Below, in pieces: positions 17,483 to 25,901 of a DNA stretch of 38,592 nucleotides. The stretch lies in contig NZ_ANBD01000031.1 of NCBI RefSeq assembly GCF_000341005.1, positions 58,173 to 96,764 of the forward strand, read 5' to 3'. A model generated the notes under the pieces. The model was not told the DNA's origin. It searched no databases and saw only the letters and a list, made by a program, of their open reading frames with translations. How positions within the stretch are numbered: position 1 is the first letter of the stretch; each line of letters opens with the position of its first letter. Both the position numbers and the translations under genes were made by a program. Source of the DNA: Nocardiopsis alkaliphila YIM 80379. GTDB taxonomy: Bacteria > Actinomycetota > Actinomycetes > Streptosporangiales > Streptosporangiaceae.

Positions 17483-18304
17483 CGTATCGCGACATGGAAT
17501 GTGAACAGTGCCCGTGCCAGGGCGGAGCGGATCGGTGCCTGGCTCGATCGCAGCGACGTCGACGTCGTCGCCATCCAGGAGACCAAGGCCCGCGACGACC
17601 AGTTCCCCGCGTCGGTCTTCACCGATCGCGGCTACGAGGTCGCCCACCACGGCCTCTCCCAGTGGAACGGGGTCGCGATCGCCTCGCGTGTGGGACTCGA
17701 CGACGTCCGGATCGGCTTTCCCGGCCAACCCGGCTACGGTGAGCCCGCAGAGCGCGAGGCCCGGGCCATCGCCGCCACCTGCGCGGGTGTCCAGGTGTGG
17801 AGCCTGTACGTGCCCAACGGGCGTGAGATCGACCACCCCCACTACGCCTACAAGCTGCGCTGGCTGGAGGCCCTACGCGAGGCCGGCGCCGCTCGTCTGG
17901 CCGAGGATCCCCAAGCGCAGATCGCCTACGTGGGTGACTTCAACGTCGCTCCCCAAGACGAGGACGTGTGGGACATGGCCGCCTTCGACGGGCTCACCCA
18001 CGTCACCGAACCCGAGCGAACGGCCTTCGCCAAGCTGGTGGAGGCCGGCTTCGTCGACGTCGTGCGTGAGCACACGCCGGGCCCCGGGGTGTACACCTAT
18101 TGGGACTACAAGGGACTGGCCTTCCCCAAGCGCAGGGGGATGCGCATCGACTTCGTGCTCGCTTCCCCGGCGTTGGAGGCCCGAGTGAGTGGAGCGAGCA
18201 TCGACCGCGAGGAGCGCAAGGGCAAGGGTGCCTCCGACCACGCCCCGGTCATCGTCGCCCTCGACGGCGCCGATGGTCGGCCGGTGGACCGAGAGAAGAA
18301 GTGA
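17480..18304 (+). CDS. xth: Exodeoxyribonuclease III
   Basis: This magnesium-dependent 3'-5' exonuclease and AP endonuclease acts in base-excision repair. From GTG 17480 it is 274 residues, typical of the family. Catalytic blocks of the endonuclease/exonuclease/phosphatase fold are complete: ATWNVNS, IQETKARD (metal-binding glutamate), YVPNGRE, GDFNVAPQDEDVWD (catalytic Asp/Asn) and the terminal SDHAPV (histidine). A TTG at 17474 is also in frame, but the TANNNT-six-base-GTG arrangement supports leaderless translation from 17480. Its TGA overlaps the GTG start of the ribokinase gene (GTGA), so the two are translationally coupled. Confidence 0.93.
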   Translation: MRIATWNVNSARARAERIGAWLDRSDVDVVAIQETKARDDQFPASVFTDRGYEVAHHGLSQWNGVAIASRVGLDDVRIGFPGQPGYGEPAEREARAIAATCAGVQVWSLYVPNGREIDHPHYAYKLRWLEALREAGAARLAEDPQAQIAYVGDFNVAPQDEDVWDMAAFDGLTHVTEPERTAFAKLVEAGFVDVVREHTPGPGVYTYWDYKGLAFPKRRGMRIDFVLASPALEARVSGASIDREERKGKGASDHAPVIVALDGADGRPVDREKK

Positions 18305-19218
18305 GCACGAACGTGAATCCGAACATGTCGCGCGTCGCTGTTCTGGGCAGCGTGAACATGGACCTGGTCGCCTACGCGGACCGGGCTCCGAACCGTGGTG
18401 AGACCGTCAGTGGTACCGACTTCCGGCAGATACCCGGAGGCAAGGGCGCCAACCAGGCGATGGCGGCGGCGCGGGCCGGGGCCCGGGTGTCCTTCCTCGG
18501 CGCCGTCGGTGACGACGCCTTCGGTGCTCAACTGCGCGCCAACCTGACGGCGGCCGGCATCGACACCACCGGCCTGCACACCGTGCCCGGGGTGTCCGGC
18601 ATCGCGCACATCGTGGTGGAGAGCGGCGGTGGCAACCGCATCACCGTGGTGCCCGGGGCCAACGGTGAGGTCACCGGTGTTCCCGAGGCCGACCGGACAC
18701 TGGTGGCCGGAGCCGACGCGTTGCTGCTCCAGCTCGAACTGCCCATGGCGGCGGTGCTGGCGGGAGCGAGCCTGGGCCGAGAGGCGGGCGTGCCGGTCTA
18801 CCTGACACCCGCGCCCGCGCGTGAGCTCCCCGACGAACTGCTGGCCAACGTGGACGTGCTGGTCCCCAACCAGCACGAGGCGGCCGCGATCACCGGACAC
18901 GACGAGCCGGGTGCGGCGTTGGCCGCGCTCTTGGAACGGGTCCCCGAGGTGCTGCTGACCTTGGGCGAGGACGGTTCGTTGTACGGGCGTCGCGGTGAGG
19001 AACCGGTGGCGGTCGCCGCCCGTCGAGTGAAGGCCGTGGACACCACCGCGGCCGGGGACACCTTCTGCGGGTCCTTCGCGGTCGCCCGGGCGGAGGGGCG
19101 TACGCCTCGGGAGGCCATGGAGTTCGCCGCCGCCGCGGCCGCGATCTCCGTGGGGCGGCACGGAGCCAGTTCGTCGATGGCCTCACGGGATGAGGTGGAG
19201 GCCCTGCTCAGGGGCTGA
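18301..19218 (+). CDS. rbsK: Ribokinase, PfkB family
   Basis: This ATP-dependent sugar kinase most likely phosphorylates ribose to ribose 5-phosphate. It has 305 residues from GTG 18301, which overlaps the xth stop by four bases and has GAGAGAAG upstream. Family signatures: GSVNMDLV near the N-terminus, PGGKGANQAMAAAR (PfkB signature 1, sugar binding), TPAPAREL, VLVPNQHEA and DTTAAGDTFCGSF (signature 2) with catalytic D253. Ribose transport genes are absent, so related substrates such as deoxyribose or adenosine cannot be excluded. Coupling to exonuclease III could reflect recycling of sugar released by DNA repair, but that is speculation. Confidence 0.88.
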   Translation: MSTNVNPNMSRVAVLGSVNMDLVAYADRAPNRGETVSGTDFRQIPGGKGANQAMAAARAGARVSFLGAVGDDAFGAQLRANLTAAGIDTTGLHTVPGVSGIAHIVVESGGGNRITVVPGANGEVTGVPEADRTLVAGADALLLQLELPMAAVLAGASLGREAGVPVYLTPAPARELPDELLANVDVLVPNQHEAAAITGHDEPGAALAALLERVPEVLLTLGEDGSLYGRRGEEPVAVAARRVKAVDTTAAGDTFCGSFAVARAEGRTPREAMEFAAAAAAISVGRHGASSSMASRDEVEALLRG

Positions 19219-19233
19219 GACGAGGGTTCTTCC

Positions 19234-19299
19234 TCGGGCACACGCCCTGATGGTCCTGGGTGCGGACGGCACCCGGAACGGTTCAGGGCGTGTGCCCGA
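19234..19299. terminator. Long hairpin terminator overlapping the yceI 3' end
   Basis: A 17-bp perfect inverted repeat (19234-19250 with 19283-19299) encloses a smaller GGGTGC/GCACCC hairpin. The right arm is also the last codons and stop of the minus-strand YceI gene. It serves the convergent rbsK and yceI genes. Confidence 0.75.
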
Positions 19300-19888
19300 T
19301 CTGTTTCAGGAAGGGTGCGGGGTCCTGGCTCTGGAGACGGACCTCCAACACGATGTCGACCGAGTCGCCGACCAGCCTGCCTCCCCAGGGAAGCGCGCCA
19401 CCGTCACCGATGCCGAACTCGGAGAGGCTGAGCCGGGTGGTGGCGGAGAAGAAGTGCCCGTAGGTGTCGTCCGGAGACACGTAGTCGGGGGCCTCACCCA
19501 TCCATGCGGTGGACAGGGTGATCGGTCGAACCTGGCCATGGAGTTCCAGGTCACCGTGTAGACGGAAGGAGTTCCGTCGGCGGCTCGGTTCCAACCCGGT
19601 GCCGATGAAGCGCGACTTGGGGTGGCGCTCCACGTCGAGGAAGTCGACGGAGCGGAGGTGGTCGTCCCTGGCTTTGACACCGGTGTTCACACTGGCGGTG
19701 TCGATCTCCACCTCGACGGAGGACAACGTGGGGTTGTCGGTCACGTTCACCAGGCCGTGGGCTTGACCGAAGGTTCCCTGGACACGGCCGAAACGCAGGT
19801 AGTGAGCGACGAAGATCAGACTTGAGTGCAGCGGGTCCAGGTACCAGGTGCCGGCTCCAGGGCCGAAGGTCGCAGGGGTGGGCGTCAT
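19283..19888 (-). CDS. YceI family protein (polyisoprenoid-binding lipocalin-like)
   Basis: The 201-residue product has the YceI pattern: GTWYLDPLHSSLIFVAHYLRFGRVQGTFG at the start (W15, H21), then VEVEIDTASVNTG, ARDDHLRSVDFLDVERHP and the matching C-terminal strands. The fold is a lipocalin-like barrel that binds isoprenoid chains; members take part in isoprenoid quinone handling or stress responses. No signal peptide is visible, so it is probably cytoplasmic, unlike E. coli YceI. AAAGGAAG lies a suitable distance before ATG 19888. The final codons form one arm of the terminator shared with rbsK. Confidence 0.88.
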   Translation of the reverse strand: MTPTPATFGPGAGTWYLDPLHSSLIFVAHYLRFGRVQGTFGQAHGLVNVTDNPTLSSVEVEIDTASVNTGVKARDDHLRSVDFLDVERHPKSRFIGTGLEPSRRRNSFRLHGDLELHGQVRPITLSTAWMGEAPDYVSPDDTYGHFFSATTRLSLSEFGIGDGGALPWGGRLVGDSVDIVLEVRLQSQDPAPFLKQIGHTP

Positions 19889-20110
19889 GTACTATTGCTT
19901 CCTTTTTGTCCTATATGAACCTTTCGTCCACATACCTTAGGTGTGACGCCCCACCACCGGCCCGAGTTCCGCCCCCACCTGCGACGAGAGATTCGACTCG
20001 CTTCTTTCGGTGAAGTCCGAAAAGGTCATGACCAGTGACTTCACGCCGTCTGGGGACTGTTCTCGTACGCTCCGCGCATGGCCGGCACGGCCGGTTCCGG
20101 ACATACGAAA

Positions 20111-20134
20111 GGGCCGAGGTCTGTGCCTCGGCCC
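20111..20134 (-). terminator. argS terminator
   Basis: GGGCCGAGG and CCTCGGCCC pair (20111-20119 with 20126-20134), followed on the minus strand by TTTCGT. It begins 17 bases after the argS stop. Confidence 0.75.
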
Positions 20135-20150
20135 CCGCGAAGGTTCGGTC

Positions 20151-21896
20151 CTACATGTGCTCGGGCGCCTCCACCCCGAGCATGTCGAGGCCTTGGACCA
20201 GGACCCGCAACGCCACGGCGACCAGCGCCAAACGCGATTCGCGCTCGGCGTCGCTCTGGGCCGTCAGTACCGGGCAGTGTTCGTAGAAGGTCGTCAGGGT
20301 CTGCGCCAGATCGAACAGGTACGTGGACAAGCGGTGCGGCTGGAGCAGCTCACCGACCTGTTCCACCACCGGGCCGAAGCCCAGCAGCTTGAGAGCCAGG
20401 TCGCGTTCGGCGCCCTCTGAGACGGTGATCCGGCCATCGATCCTGGTCGGGTCCACCCCGCCCTTGCGGAAGATGGAGCGAATCCGGGCCTGGGCGTATT
20501 GCAGGTATGGGCCGGTGTTACCGGTCAGCGCCAACATCCGGTCGAAGTCGAAGACGTACTCGGTGTCATGCGAGACCGACAGGTCCGCGTACTTGACCGC
20601 ACCGATCCCGACCTTACGGGCGATCTCGGCCCGACTCTCGGCGTCCAGGTCCGGGCGGTTCTCGGCGACCACGGCCGCGGCCCGCTCGACCGCCTCGTCC
20701 AGCAGCTGCATCAGCCGGAGTGGGGCACCGCTGCGGGTACGCAGGATCTTGCCGTCCGATCCCAGCACGTTGCCGATCTGCACGTGCGTGGTCTCCACGT
20801 CCTCCGGGAGCCAGCCGGCCTTGCGGGCGGTGGCCCACACCATCTTGAAGTGCATGGCCTGCGGAGCGCCCACCACGTACAGGATCCGGTCGGCCTTGAG
20901 ATCGTTCACCCGGTAGCGGACGGTCGCCAGGTCCGTGGTGGCGTAACCGTAACCGCCGTCGCTCTTGCGGACGATCAAAGGTAGCGGCTTGTCCTCGCGG
21001 CCGGTGAAACCCTCCAAGAACACGCACAGGGCCCCGTCGCTGATCTCGGCTATGCCCTTGGACTCCAACTCCTCGCACACGTCGCCGAGCATGGCGTTGT
21101 AGGTGCTCTCCCCGGCGAGGTCGTCGTCGGTGAGGGTCACACCCAGCTTGGTGTAGACCTTGTTGAAGTAGACCTTGGACAGACCCACCAACTCGCGCCA
21201 CAGACGCAGCGTCTCCTCGTCACCGCTCTGGAGACGGACCACCCGCCGGCGGGCCCGGGCGGCGAAGTCGTCAGGGCCCTCACCGGATGCCTCGAACCTG
21301 TTTCGGGCCGCCTGGTAGAAGGCGTTGGGGTCCGTGGTGAGCAGGTCGGCCTCTGGTGAGGCCTCGCCGACCTCCAGTAGGTGCTCGATCAGCATGCCGA
21401 ACGGGGTGCCCCAGTCACCGATGTGGTTCTGTCGGATGACGTTGTGGCCCAAGAACTCCAGGGTGCGGGCCAGGGAGTCGCCCACCACGGTGGTGCGCAG
21501 GTGCCCGACGTGCATCTCCTTGGCCACGTTGGGTGCGGAGTAGTCGAGCGGGATGTTCAGTGGCCTTTGCAGGGGCACGCCCAGACGATCGTCGTCCAGG
21601 AGCCCCCTGGCCTGGTCCGCGATCCAGTCCTCGCGGAGCGTGAGGTTGATGAAACCCGGTCCACTGACCTCGACGTCACGGCAGACGTCGGACACGTCCA
21701 GGTGTTCCATGATCGCCGCGGAGACCTCGCGGGGCTTTCGGCCCAGGCGCTTGGCGAGCGCGAGTGCGGCGTTCGCCTGGTAGTCAGCGAACTGGGACGG
21801 GCGGATGACGGGGTCGGTGTCGGCGAACTCGGGACCGAAGGCGGCACCGAGGGCGGACTGGACCCGTCGCGAGAGTACTTCCTGCGGGTCGGCCAT
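20151..21896 (-). CDS. argS: Arginyl-tRNA synthetase
   Basis: This class I synthetase charges tRNA-Arg with arginine in the cytosol. It has 581 residues from the ATG at 21896, where MADPQEVLSRR matches the family N-terminus; an in-frame extension to 21923 adds only nine unsupported residues. An N-terminal additional domain (about 1-110) is followed by the Rossmann core with the HIGH motif as HVGH (129-132) in PNVAKEMHVGHLR, and RQNHIGDWGTPFG. A canonical KMSK is absent, as in many ArgS; the equivalent is SDGKILRTRSG. The C-terminal DALR anticodon domain contains YAQARIRSIFRKGG. A GAGGG lies just before the start. Confidence 0.97.
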   Translation of the reverse strand: MADPQEVLSRRVQSALGAAFGPEFADTDPVIRPSQFADYQANAALALAKRLGRKPREVSAAIMEHLDVSDVCRDVEVSGPGFINLTLREDWIADQARGLLDDDRLGVPLQRPLNIPLDYSAPNVAKEMHVGHLRTTVVGDSLARTLEFLGHNVIRQNHIGDWGTPFGMLIEHLLEVGEASPEADLLTTDPNAFYQAARNRFEASGEGPDDFAARARRRVVRLQSGDEETLRLWRELVGLSKVYFNKVYTKLGVTLTDDDLAGESTYNAMLGDVCEELESKGIAEISDGALCVFLEGFTGREDKPLPLIVRKSDGGYGYATTDLATVRYRVNDLKADRILYVVGAPQAMHFKMVWATARKAGWLPEDVETTHVQIGNVLGSDGKILRTRSGAPLRLMQLLDEAVERAAAVVAENRPDLDAESRAEIARKVGIGAVKYADLSVSHDTEYVFDFDRMLALTGNTGPYLQYAQARIRSIFRKGGVDPTRIDGRITVSEGAERDLALKLLGFGPVVEQVGELLQPHRLSTYLFDLAQTLTTFYEHCPVLTAQSDAERESRLALVAVALRVLVQGLDMLGVEAPEHM

Positions 21897-21993
21897 GCCC
21901 TCAAGCGTACCGACCGGCGACACCGTTCCCTACTGGTATGGCCCGGTCCGCATTCAGGACCTTCGGAGGCTGTGTCGGGCACGGGCGAATGTC

Positions 21994-22008
21994 TAGGCTC
22001 GCAGCATG
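21994..22008 (+). promoter_or_regulatory. Leaderless promoter of the phosphatase gene
   Basis: TAGGCT (21994-21999) is followed after exactly six bases by ATG 22006, with no ribosome-binding site. This is the same TANNNT-six-base-start layout seen at xth. Confidence 0.5.
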
Positions 22009-22461
22009 AGAGACAGGAACCATTTGTGGGACCCGGCCTCCCCCGGAGTCATGCGGCTGCCGTCCGGCCGTATGGTTCGCGGCCGTGGTATGGCCCTACC
22101 CCTTCCGGCCGGGCCTCGGCCCGAGTTCGCGCTGTACCTGCTGGACACCGAGCCGCCGACGGTCCAGTGGAGGTCCCACTGGGTCCGGTGGGAGGACTTC
22201 GGTTTGCCCGAGGACGACGCGAGTGCCCGGACCTGTTTCGAAGAGGCTTTGGCCAAAGCCGGGGAACAGAGGGTGGAGGTGGCCTGCCTCGGAGGCCGTG
22301 GGCGAACCGGAACCGCCCTGTCGTGCCTGGCGGTACTGGACGGGATCCCCCCGCGGGACGCGGTCGCCTATGTACGGGAGAACTACTCGTCCCTGGCGGT
22401 GGAGACCCAGGAGCAGGAGGAGTACGTCCGCGGATTCGGAGGCGACCCGGCCAAGGGCTGA
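22006..22461 (+). CDS. Protein-tyrosine/dual-specificity phosphatase-like protein
   Basis: This 151-residue protein carries the cysteine-phosphatase signature CX5R: C94-LGGRG-R100 in VEVACLGGRGRTGTALSCLAV, where C94 would form the phosphocysteine and R100 bind phosphate. A candidate general-acid aspartate is in the loop DFGLPEDDASA (about 65-75). No signal peptide or membrane segment is present, so it acts in the cytosol. It could dephosphorylate proteins or a small phosphate ester; the substrate is unknown. It diverges from argS, faces plsX tail to tail, and is probably translated from a leaderless mRNA. Confidence 0.8.
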   Translation: MRDRNHLWDPASPGVMRLPSGRMVRGRGMALPLPAGPRPEFALYLLDTEPPTVQWRSHWVRWEDFGLPEDDASARTCFEEALAKAGEQRVEVACLGGRGRTGTALSCLAVLDGIPPRDAVAYVRENYSSLAVETQEQEEYVRGFGGDPAKG

Positions 22462-22485
22462 CATGGCCGAGGGGCGTGGGGTCCC

Positions 22486-23559
22486 TCAGGGCTCCTCTTG
22501 GCCGCGTCGGTGCAGCCAGTGGGGTGAACGCTGGGGGACCCGACGACGGATCCGGTCACCTAGGTCCCCACCCGCCAGGTCGTGGGCGAGTCGACAGGCG
22601 TGGGCGATGCCGCTGGGGTGGCTGTCGCCGTGGGCGATCACCACGGTGCCGTTCAGGCCCAACAGGGCGGCTCCCCCGTAGGTCTCGCTGTCGAAACGTG
22701 CGTGGAGGCCGCGCAGGGCCCTTCGCTGGAACACCGCGCCCGCCTTGGCCAGGGGGGAGGAGGTGATGCTCTCCTTCAGGGTCTTCAAGGTGAACCTCGC
22801 GGTGCCCTCGACGGTCTTGAGCGCCACGTTACCGGTGTGCCCGTCGGTCACCACCACGTCCACCTTCCCGGTGAGCAGGTCATGGCCTTCGATGTTGCCG
22901 CGAAAGTCCATCTCCGAACCCTCGGACAGCAACTCCACGGTGCGGCGGACGAGTTTGTTGCCCTTGCCCGGTTCCGAACCGATGGTCAACACCCCCACAC
23001 GGGGGTTGGGGACACCGAAGGCCGTCTGTGCGTAGGCACAGCCCAGGTGTGCGAACTGGACGAGCATCTCTGGTTTGGCGTCCGCGTTGGCGCCGGCGTC
23101 CACCAGGATCGTGGGGGTGGGCAGGGTGGGAAGCGTCACCGCCAAGGCCGGGCGCAGGATCCCCGACCGGGTGCGCAATCGGACGGTGGAGGTCGCCACG
23201 ATCCCCCCGGTGGAGCCGGCCGAGACCAGGGCGTCCGCGTCACCGCGCCGAATGAGCCGACAGGCCACCGCGGCGCTGGAACGGGGTCGCCGCCAGCTGG
23301 CGAGGGCACCTTCGTCCATCGCGATGCTGTCCTCGGCGTGCACCACCGGAACCTCGCGTAGGGCACCCTCCTCGGCCAGGATCGCGGCGATCTCGGTGCG
23401 CCGACCGACCAGGAGGACACGGAGACCGAACTCACGGACGGCCGTGACCGCTCCACTCACGATCTCCCCAGGCGCGTTGTCGCCGCCCATGGCGTCCACC
23501 GCGATGACCGGCGGTGACGTGCGCGGAGTGGGCGTCTGCGCGCCGGATGTGCCACTCAT
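22486..23559 (-). CDS. plsX: Phosphate acyltransferase PlsX
   Basis: This peripheral membrane enzyme converts acyl-ACP and phosphate to acyl-phosphate, which PlsY uses to acylate glycerol 3-phosphate at the start of phospholipid synthesis. It has 357 residues from ATG 23559 (MSGTSGAQT), slightly longer than usual because of a Thr/Pro-rich N-terminus. Family blocks: VIAVDAMGGDNAPGEIV, DALVSAGSTGG, ILVDAGANADAKPEMLVQFA, EPGKGNKLV, FRGNIEGHDLLTGKVDVVVTDGHTGN, YGGAALLGLNGTVVIAHG. A GTGAGGA is upstream, at slightly long spacing. The open frame continues to 23697 but that part is leader. The usual neighbours rpmF, fabD and acpP are absent. It diverges from the radical SAM gene. Confidence 0.95.
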   Translation of the reverse strand: MSGTSGAQTPTPRTSPPVIAVDAMGGDNAPGEIVSGAVTAVREFGLRVLLVGRRTEIAAILAEEGALREVPVVHAEDSIAMDEGALASWRRPRSSAAVACRLIRRGDADALVSAGSTGGIVATSTVRLRTRSGILRPALAVTLPTLPTPTILVDAGANADAKPEMLVQFAHLGCAYAQTAFGVPNPRVGVLTIGSEPGKGNKLVRRTVELLSEGSEMDFRGNIEGHDLLTGKVDVVVTDGHTGNVALKTVEGTARFTLKTLKESITSSPLAKAGAVFQRRALRGLHARFDSETYGGAALLGLNGTVVIAHGDSHPSGIAHACRLAHDLAGGDLGDRIRRRVPQRSPHWLHRRGQEEP

Positions 23560-23863
23560 CGTCGGTTGGTTCCTCACAGTTCGGGGATCGTATCGCGTCA
23601 CCCTCGTCGTGTTCGCGTACGGTGCCTCCCGGTACTCGTGCGAGGATACTTTCAATATGTCCAGGTCAGACTTGGATTTAGCACTAAGCGGGTACAAAGT
23701 CCCTTATCGGGGTATGCCCGCTTGTCGGCTCAGGTGCACGGCACACTCCGTGCACAGGAGACAACCGAATTTTCACCCCTAGGTGGTCAACCGGTACCCG
23801 TATGCCGGAGCCACCCGGTCAGGGCTGCCTTGGTGGAGCCCTGCGACCCCAGAGAGGAGAGAC
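23560..23863. other. Divergent leader region between plsX and the radical SAM gene
   Basis: About 300 AT-richer bases without a supported gene. Two inverted repeats stand out: AAGCGGG paired with CCCGCTT (about 23687-23722), and GTGCACGG with CCGTGCAC (23734-23741 with 23748-23755, six-base loop). They could be operators or the folded 5' leader of the radical SAM mRNA. No known riboswitch motif is recognised. Confidence 0.4.
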
Positions 23864-25225
23864 GTGAGCGTTACGCCAGACGTGGCACAGTCCCCGTCCG
23901 CCGGACGTCGGTTTCGTGCCTACACGACGAAGCACCTCGACGAGCTCACGGCGCGAGCCGGTCTCGCCGCAGACGAGCAGCTCGCGGTCAAGGCGGTGGC
24001 GAACGTGCTGCCGTTCCGCGTCAACAGCTACGTCATCGACGAGCTCATCGACTGGGATGCCGCTCCTGACGATCCGATCTACCGTCTGGTCTTCCCCCAG
24101 GCGGACATGCTTCCATCGGAGGACGTCGCCCGCATCGCCGACCTGCTGAGCTCGGGCGCCGGTCGCAAGGAACTGAACGAGGCCGCCAACCAGGTCCGGG
24201 CCAAGCTCAACCCGCACCCCGCGGGTCAGATGGACCTCAACGTACCCACCACGGGTAACGAGGAGCCCCTCCCTGGTATCCAGCACAAGTACAGGGAGAC
24301 GGTGCTCTTCTTCCCGAAGCAGGGGCAGACGTGTCACGCGTACTGCACCTACTGCTTCCGCTGGGCGCAGTTCGTCGGTGACGCCGACCTGAAGTTCGCG
24401 TCGGGCGAGATCGACCAGATGGTCGAGTACGTGCGTTCGCACCCCGAGGTCACCAGCGTCCTGTTCACCGGTGGCGACCCGATGATCATGGGAGAGGGGG
24501 TCATCTCCCGCTACATCGAGCCGCTCCTGGAGATCGAGCACCTCGAGGCCATCCGTATCGGTACGAAGGCCCTGGCCTACTGGCCGCAGCGCTTCACCAC
24601 CGACCCGGACGCGGACGACACACTGCGCCTGTTCGAAAAGGTCGTCGCCTCCGGCAAGAACCTCGCGTTCATGGCGCACTTCTCGCACCCCAACGAGATG
24701 CGTCCCGAGCTCGTGCAGGAGGCCGTGCGTCGGATCCGTGCGACCGGCGCCGTCATCCGCACGCAGGCGCCGCTGATCCGCACGATCAACGACGACTCCG
24801 CCATCTGGGAGAGCATGTGGCGGACGCACCTGCGGCACGGAATGGTCCCGTACTACATGTTCGTGGAGCGCGACACCGGCCCACAGGACTACTTCGCGGT
24901 GCCGCTGGCCGAGGCCTACGACATCTTCCGTGGTGCCTACCAGAAGGTCTCGGGCCTGGCTCGGACGGTCCGTGGGCCGTCGATGTCGGCCACCCCGGGC
25001 AAGGTGTGCGTGGACGGGGTGACGGAGATCGCGGGAGAGAAGGTCTTCGTCCTCCACCTCATCCAGGCACGCGACCCGGAGCTGGTCGGCAAGCCGTTCT
25101 TCGCCAAGTACGACGAGAAGGCGGCCTGGCTGTTCGACCTCAAGCCGGCCCTGGGCGCCACCCACTTCCCGTGGGAACGGGCCCCGGTGGGCGACAACGG
25201 TCTGGTGGATCCCACCCGCCTGTGA
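23864..25225 (+). CDS. KamA-family radical SAM aminomutase (lysine 2,3-aminomutase-like)
   Basis: The 453-residue enzyme has the radical SAM cluster motif C157-X3-C161-X2-C164 (CHAYCTYC) followed by FRWAQF, then FTGGDPMIM (SAM binding), RIGTKALAYWPQR and AHFSHPNEMRPE, all matching lysine 2,3-aminomutase. That family uses SAM, a 4Fe-4S cluster and PLP to move the alpha-amino group to the beta carbon. The aspartate equivalent to D293 of the clostridial enzyme is probably D310 (INDD). The PGGGGK motif with the PLP lysine is replaced by SATPGK (K380 the likely PLP lysine), and D330 of the clostridial enzyme appears to align with a serine. The substrate may therefore not be lysine. GTG 23864 has an excellent AGAGAGGAGAG site. 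No other beta-lysine genes are adjacent. Confidence 0.85.
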   Translation: MSVTPDVAQSPSAGRRFRAYTTKHLDELTARAGLAADEQLAVKAVANVLPFRVNSYVIDELIDWDAAPDDPIYRLVFPQADMLPSEDVARIADLLSSGAGRKELNEAANQVRAKLNPHPAGQMDLNVPTTGNEEPLPGIQHKYRETVLFFPKQGQTCHAYCTYCFRWAQFVGDADLKFASGEIDQMVEYVRSHPEVTSVLFTGGDPMIMGEGVISRYIEPLLEIEHLEAIRIGTKALAYWPQRFTTDPDADDTLRLFEKVVASGKNLAFMAHFSHPNEMRPELVQEAVRRIRATGAVIRTQAPLIRTINDDSAIWESMWRTHLRHGMVPYYMFVERDTGPQDYFAVPLAEAYDIFRGAYQKVSGLARTVRGPSMSATPGKVCVDGVTEIAGEKVFVLHLIQARDPELVGKPFFAKYDEKAAWLFDLKPALGATHFPWERAPVGDNGLVDPTRL

Positions 25226-25310
25226 GCGTGAAGGACCCCGCCCGTCCTACCCGGGGCGGGTGGGGACCGTCGCGACGAGGTGAACCTCGGCTGAGACGGC
25301 ACCGGGCCTG

Positions 25311-25398
25311 GTGAGGGCCCGTCGCCCCTTACGGTGGGCCCTCACACGGTCTTTGAGACCCACGGAGCCCGGCACCTGGATTGGTGCCGGGCTCCGTG
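25311..25398. terminator. Tandem hairpins between convergent genes
   Basis: Two perfect inverted repeats follow each other: GTGAGGGCCC with GGGCCCTCAC (25311-25320 with 25336-25345), and a 16-bp stem (25361-25376 with 25383-25398) with a six-base loop. They lie between the radical SAM gene (plus) and the DUF397 gene (minus) and probably terminate both. Neither has a clear T-tract. Confidence 0.65.
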
Positions 25399-25514
25399 CG
25401 TGTGTACGCCGTGGACGGGTGGGGCCGAGACGGCACGGGAGTGGACCGTATCGGCCGCGGCGTACACACCTCCTGGACAGGTCTTGGAGGGGGACGTGGT
25501 CGGTGCGGGGGAGG

Positions 25515-25748
25515 TCAGCCCAAGAGAGCGTCGAACTCCCCGGTCTTGGCGCCTCGAACGAATGCCTCGATCTCGGCGGAGGTGTAGACGAGGGCGGGGC
25601 CTCGGGGGTCCCGGGAGTTTCGGACGGCGATGTCACCGTCGGGGAGGGAGGCGACCTCGACGCAGTTCCCATCGGGATTGCTCCAGCTGCTCTTGGTCCA
25701 AGTGACCCGCAACCGATCAGCGGGAACTCCGTTGTAGATCGGATCCAT
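25515..25748 (-). CDS. DUF397 domain protein
   Basis: This 77-residue protein is a typical actinomycete DUF397 member: WTKSSWSNPDGNCVEVA, the short basic VRNSRDPRGPALVYT, then EIEAFVRGAKTGEFDALL. Members are usually encoded next to an XRE/DUF5753 regulator. In Streptomyces such pairs (WhiJ- and AbaA-type loci) influence differentiation and antibiotic production, the DUF397 protein being thought to modulate the regulator. AGGAGG six bases before ATG 25748 is an ideal ribosome-binding site. It is separated from the XRE gene by 372 bases that include a copy of the 12-bp palindrome, so it has its own, probably co-regulated, promoter. Confidence 0.93.
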   Translation of the reverse strand: MDPIYNGVPADRLRVTWTKSSWSNPDGNCVEVASLPDGDIAVRNSRDPRGPALVYTSAEIEAFVRGAKTGEFDALLG

Positions 25749-25901
25749 CCTCAACCTCCTGGAACTTCGGGGGACGGCGGGTGTCCACGGGCGGCTCCAG
25801 CGCGCCCTGTTCGTCCGGTCGGACCGACACGTTTGCCCGGCCGGTCCGGTTCTTCGCACGGGAACGTTCCCACATCCCCGTACGAAGCCACAGCGTAGTA
25901 C

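Noticed and set aside
23560..23697. N-terminal extension of PlsX
   Set aside because: The frame stays open, but the extension has no family similarity and would translate the AT-rich divergent promoter region. ATG 23559 gives the usual size.
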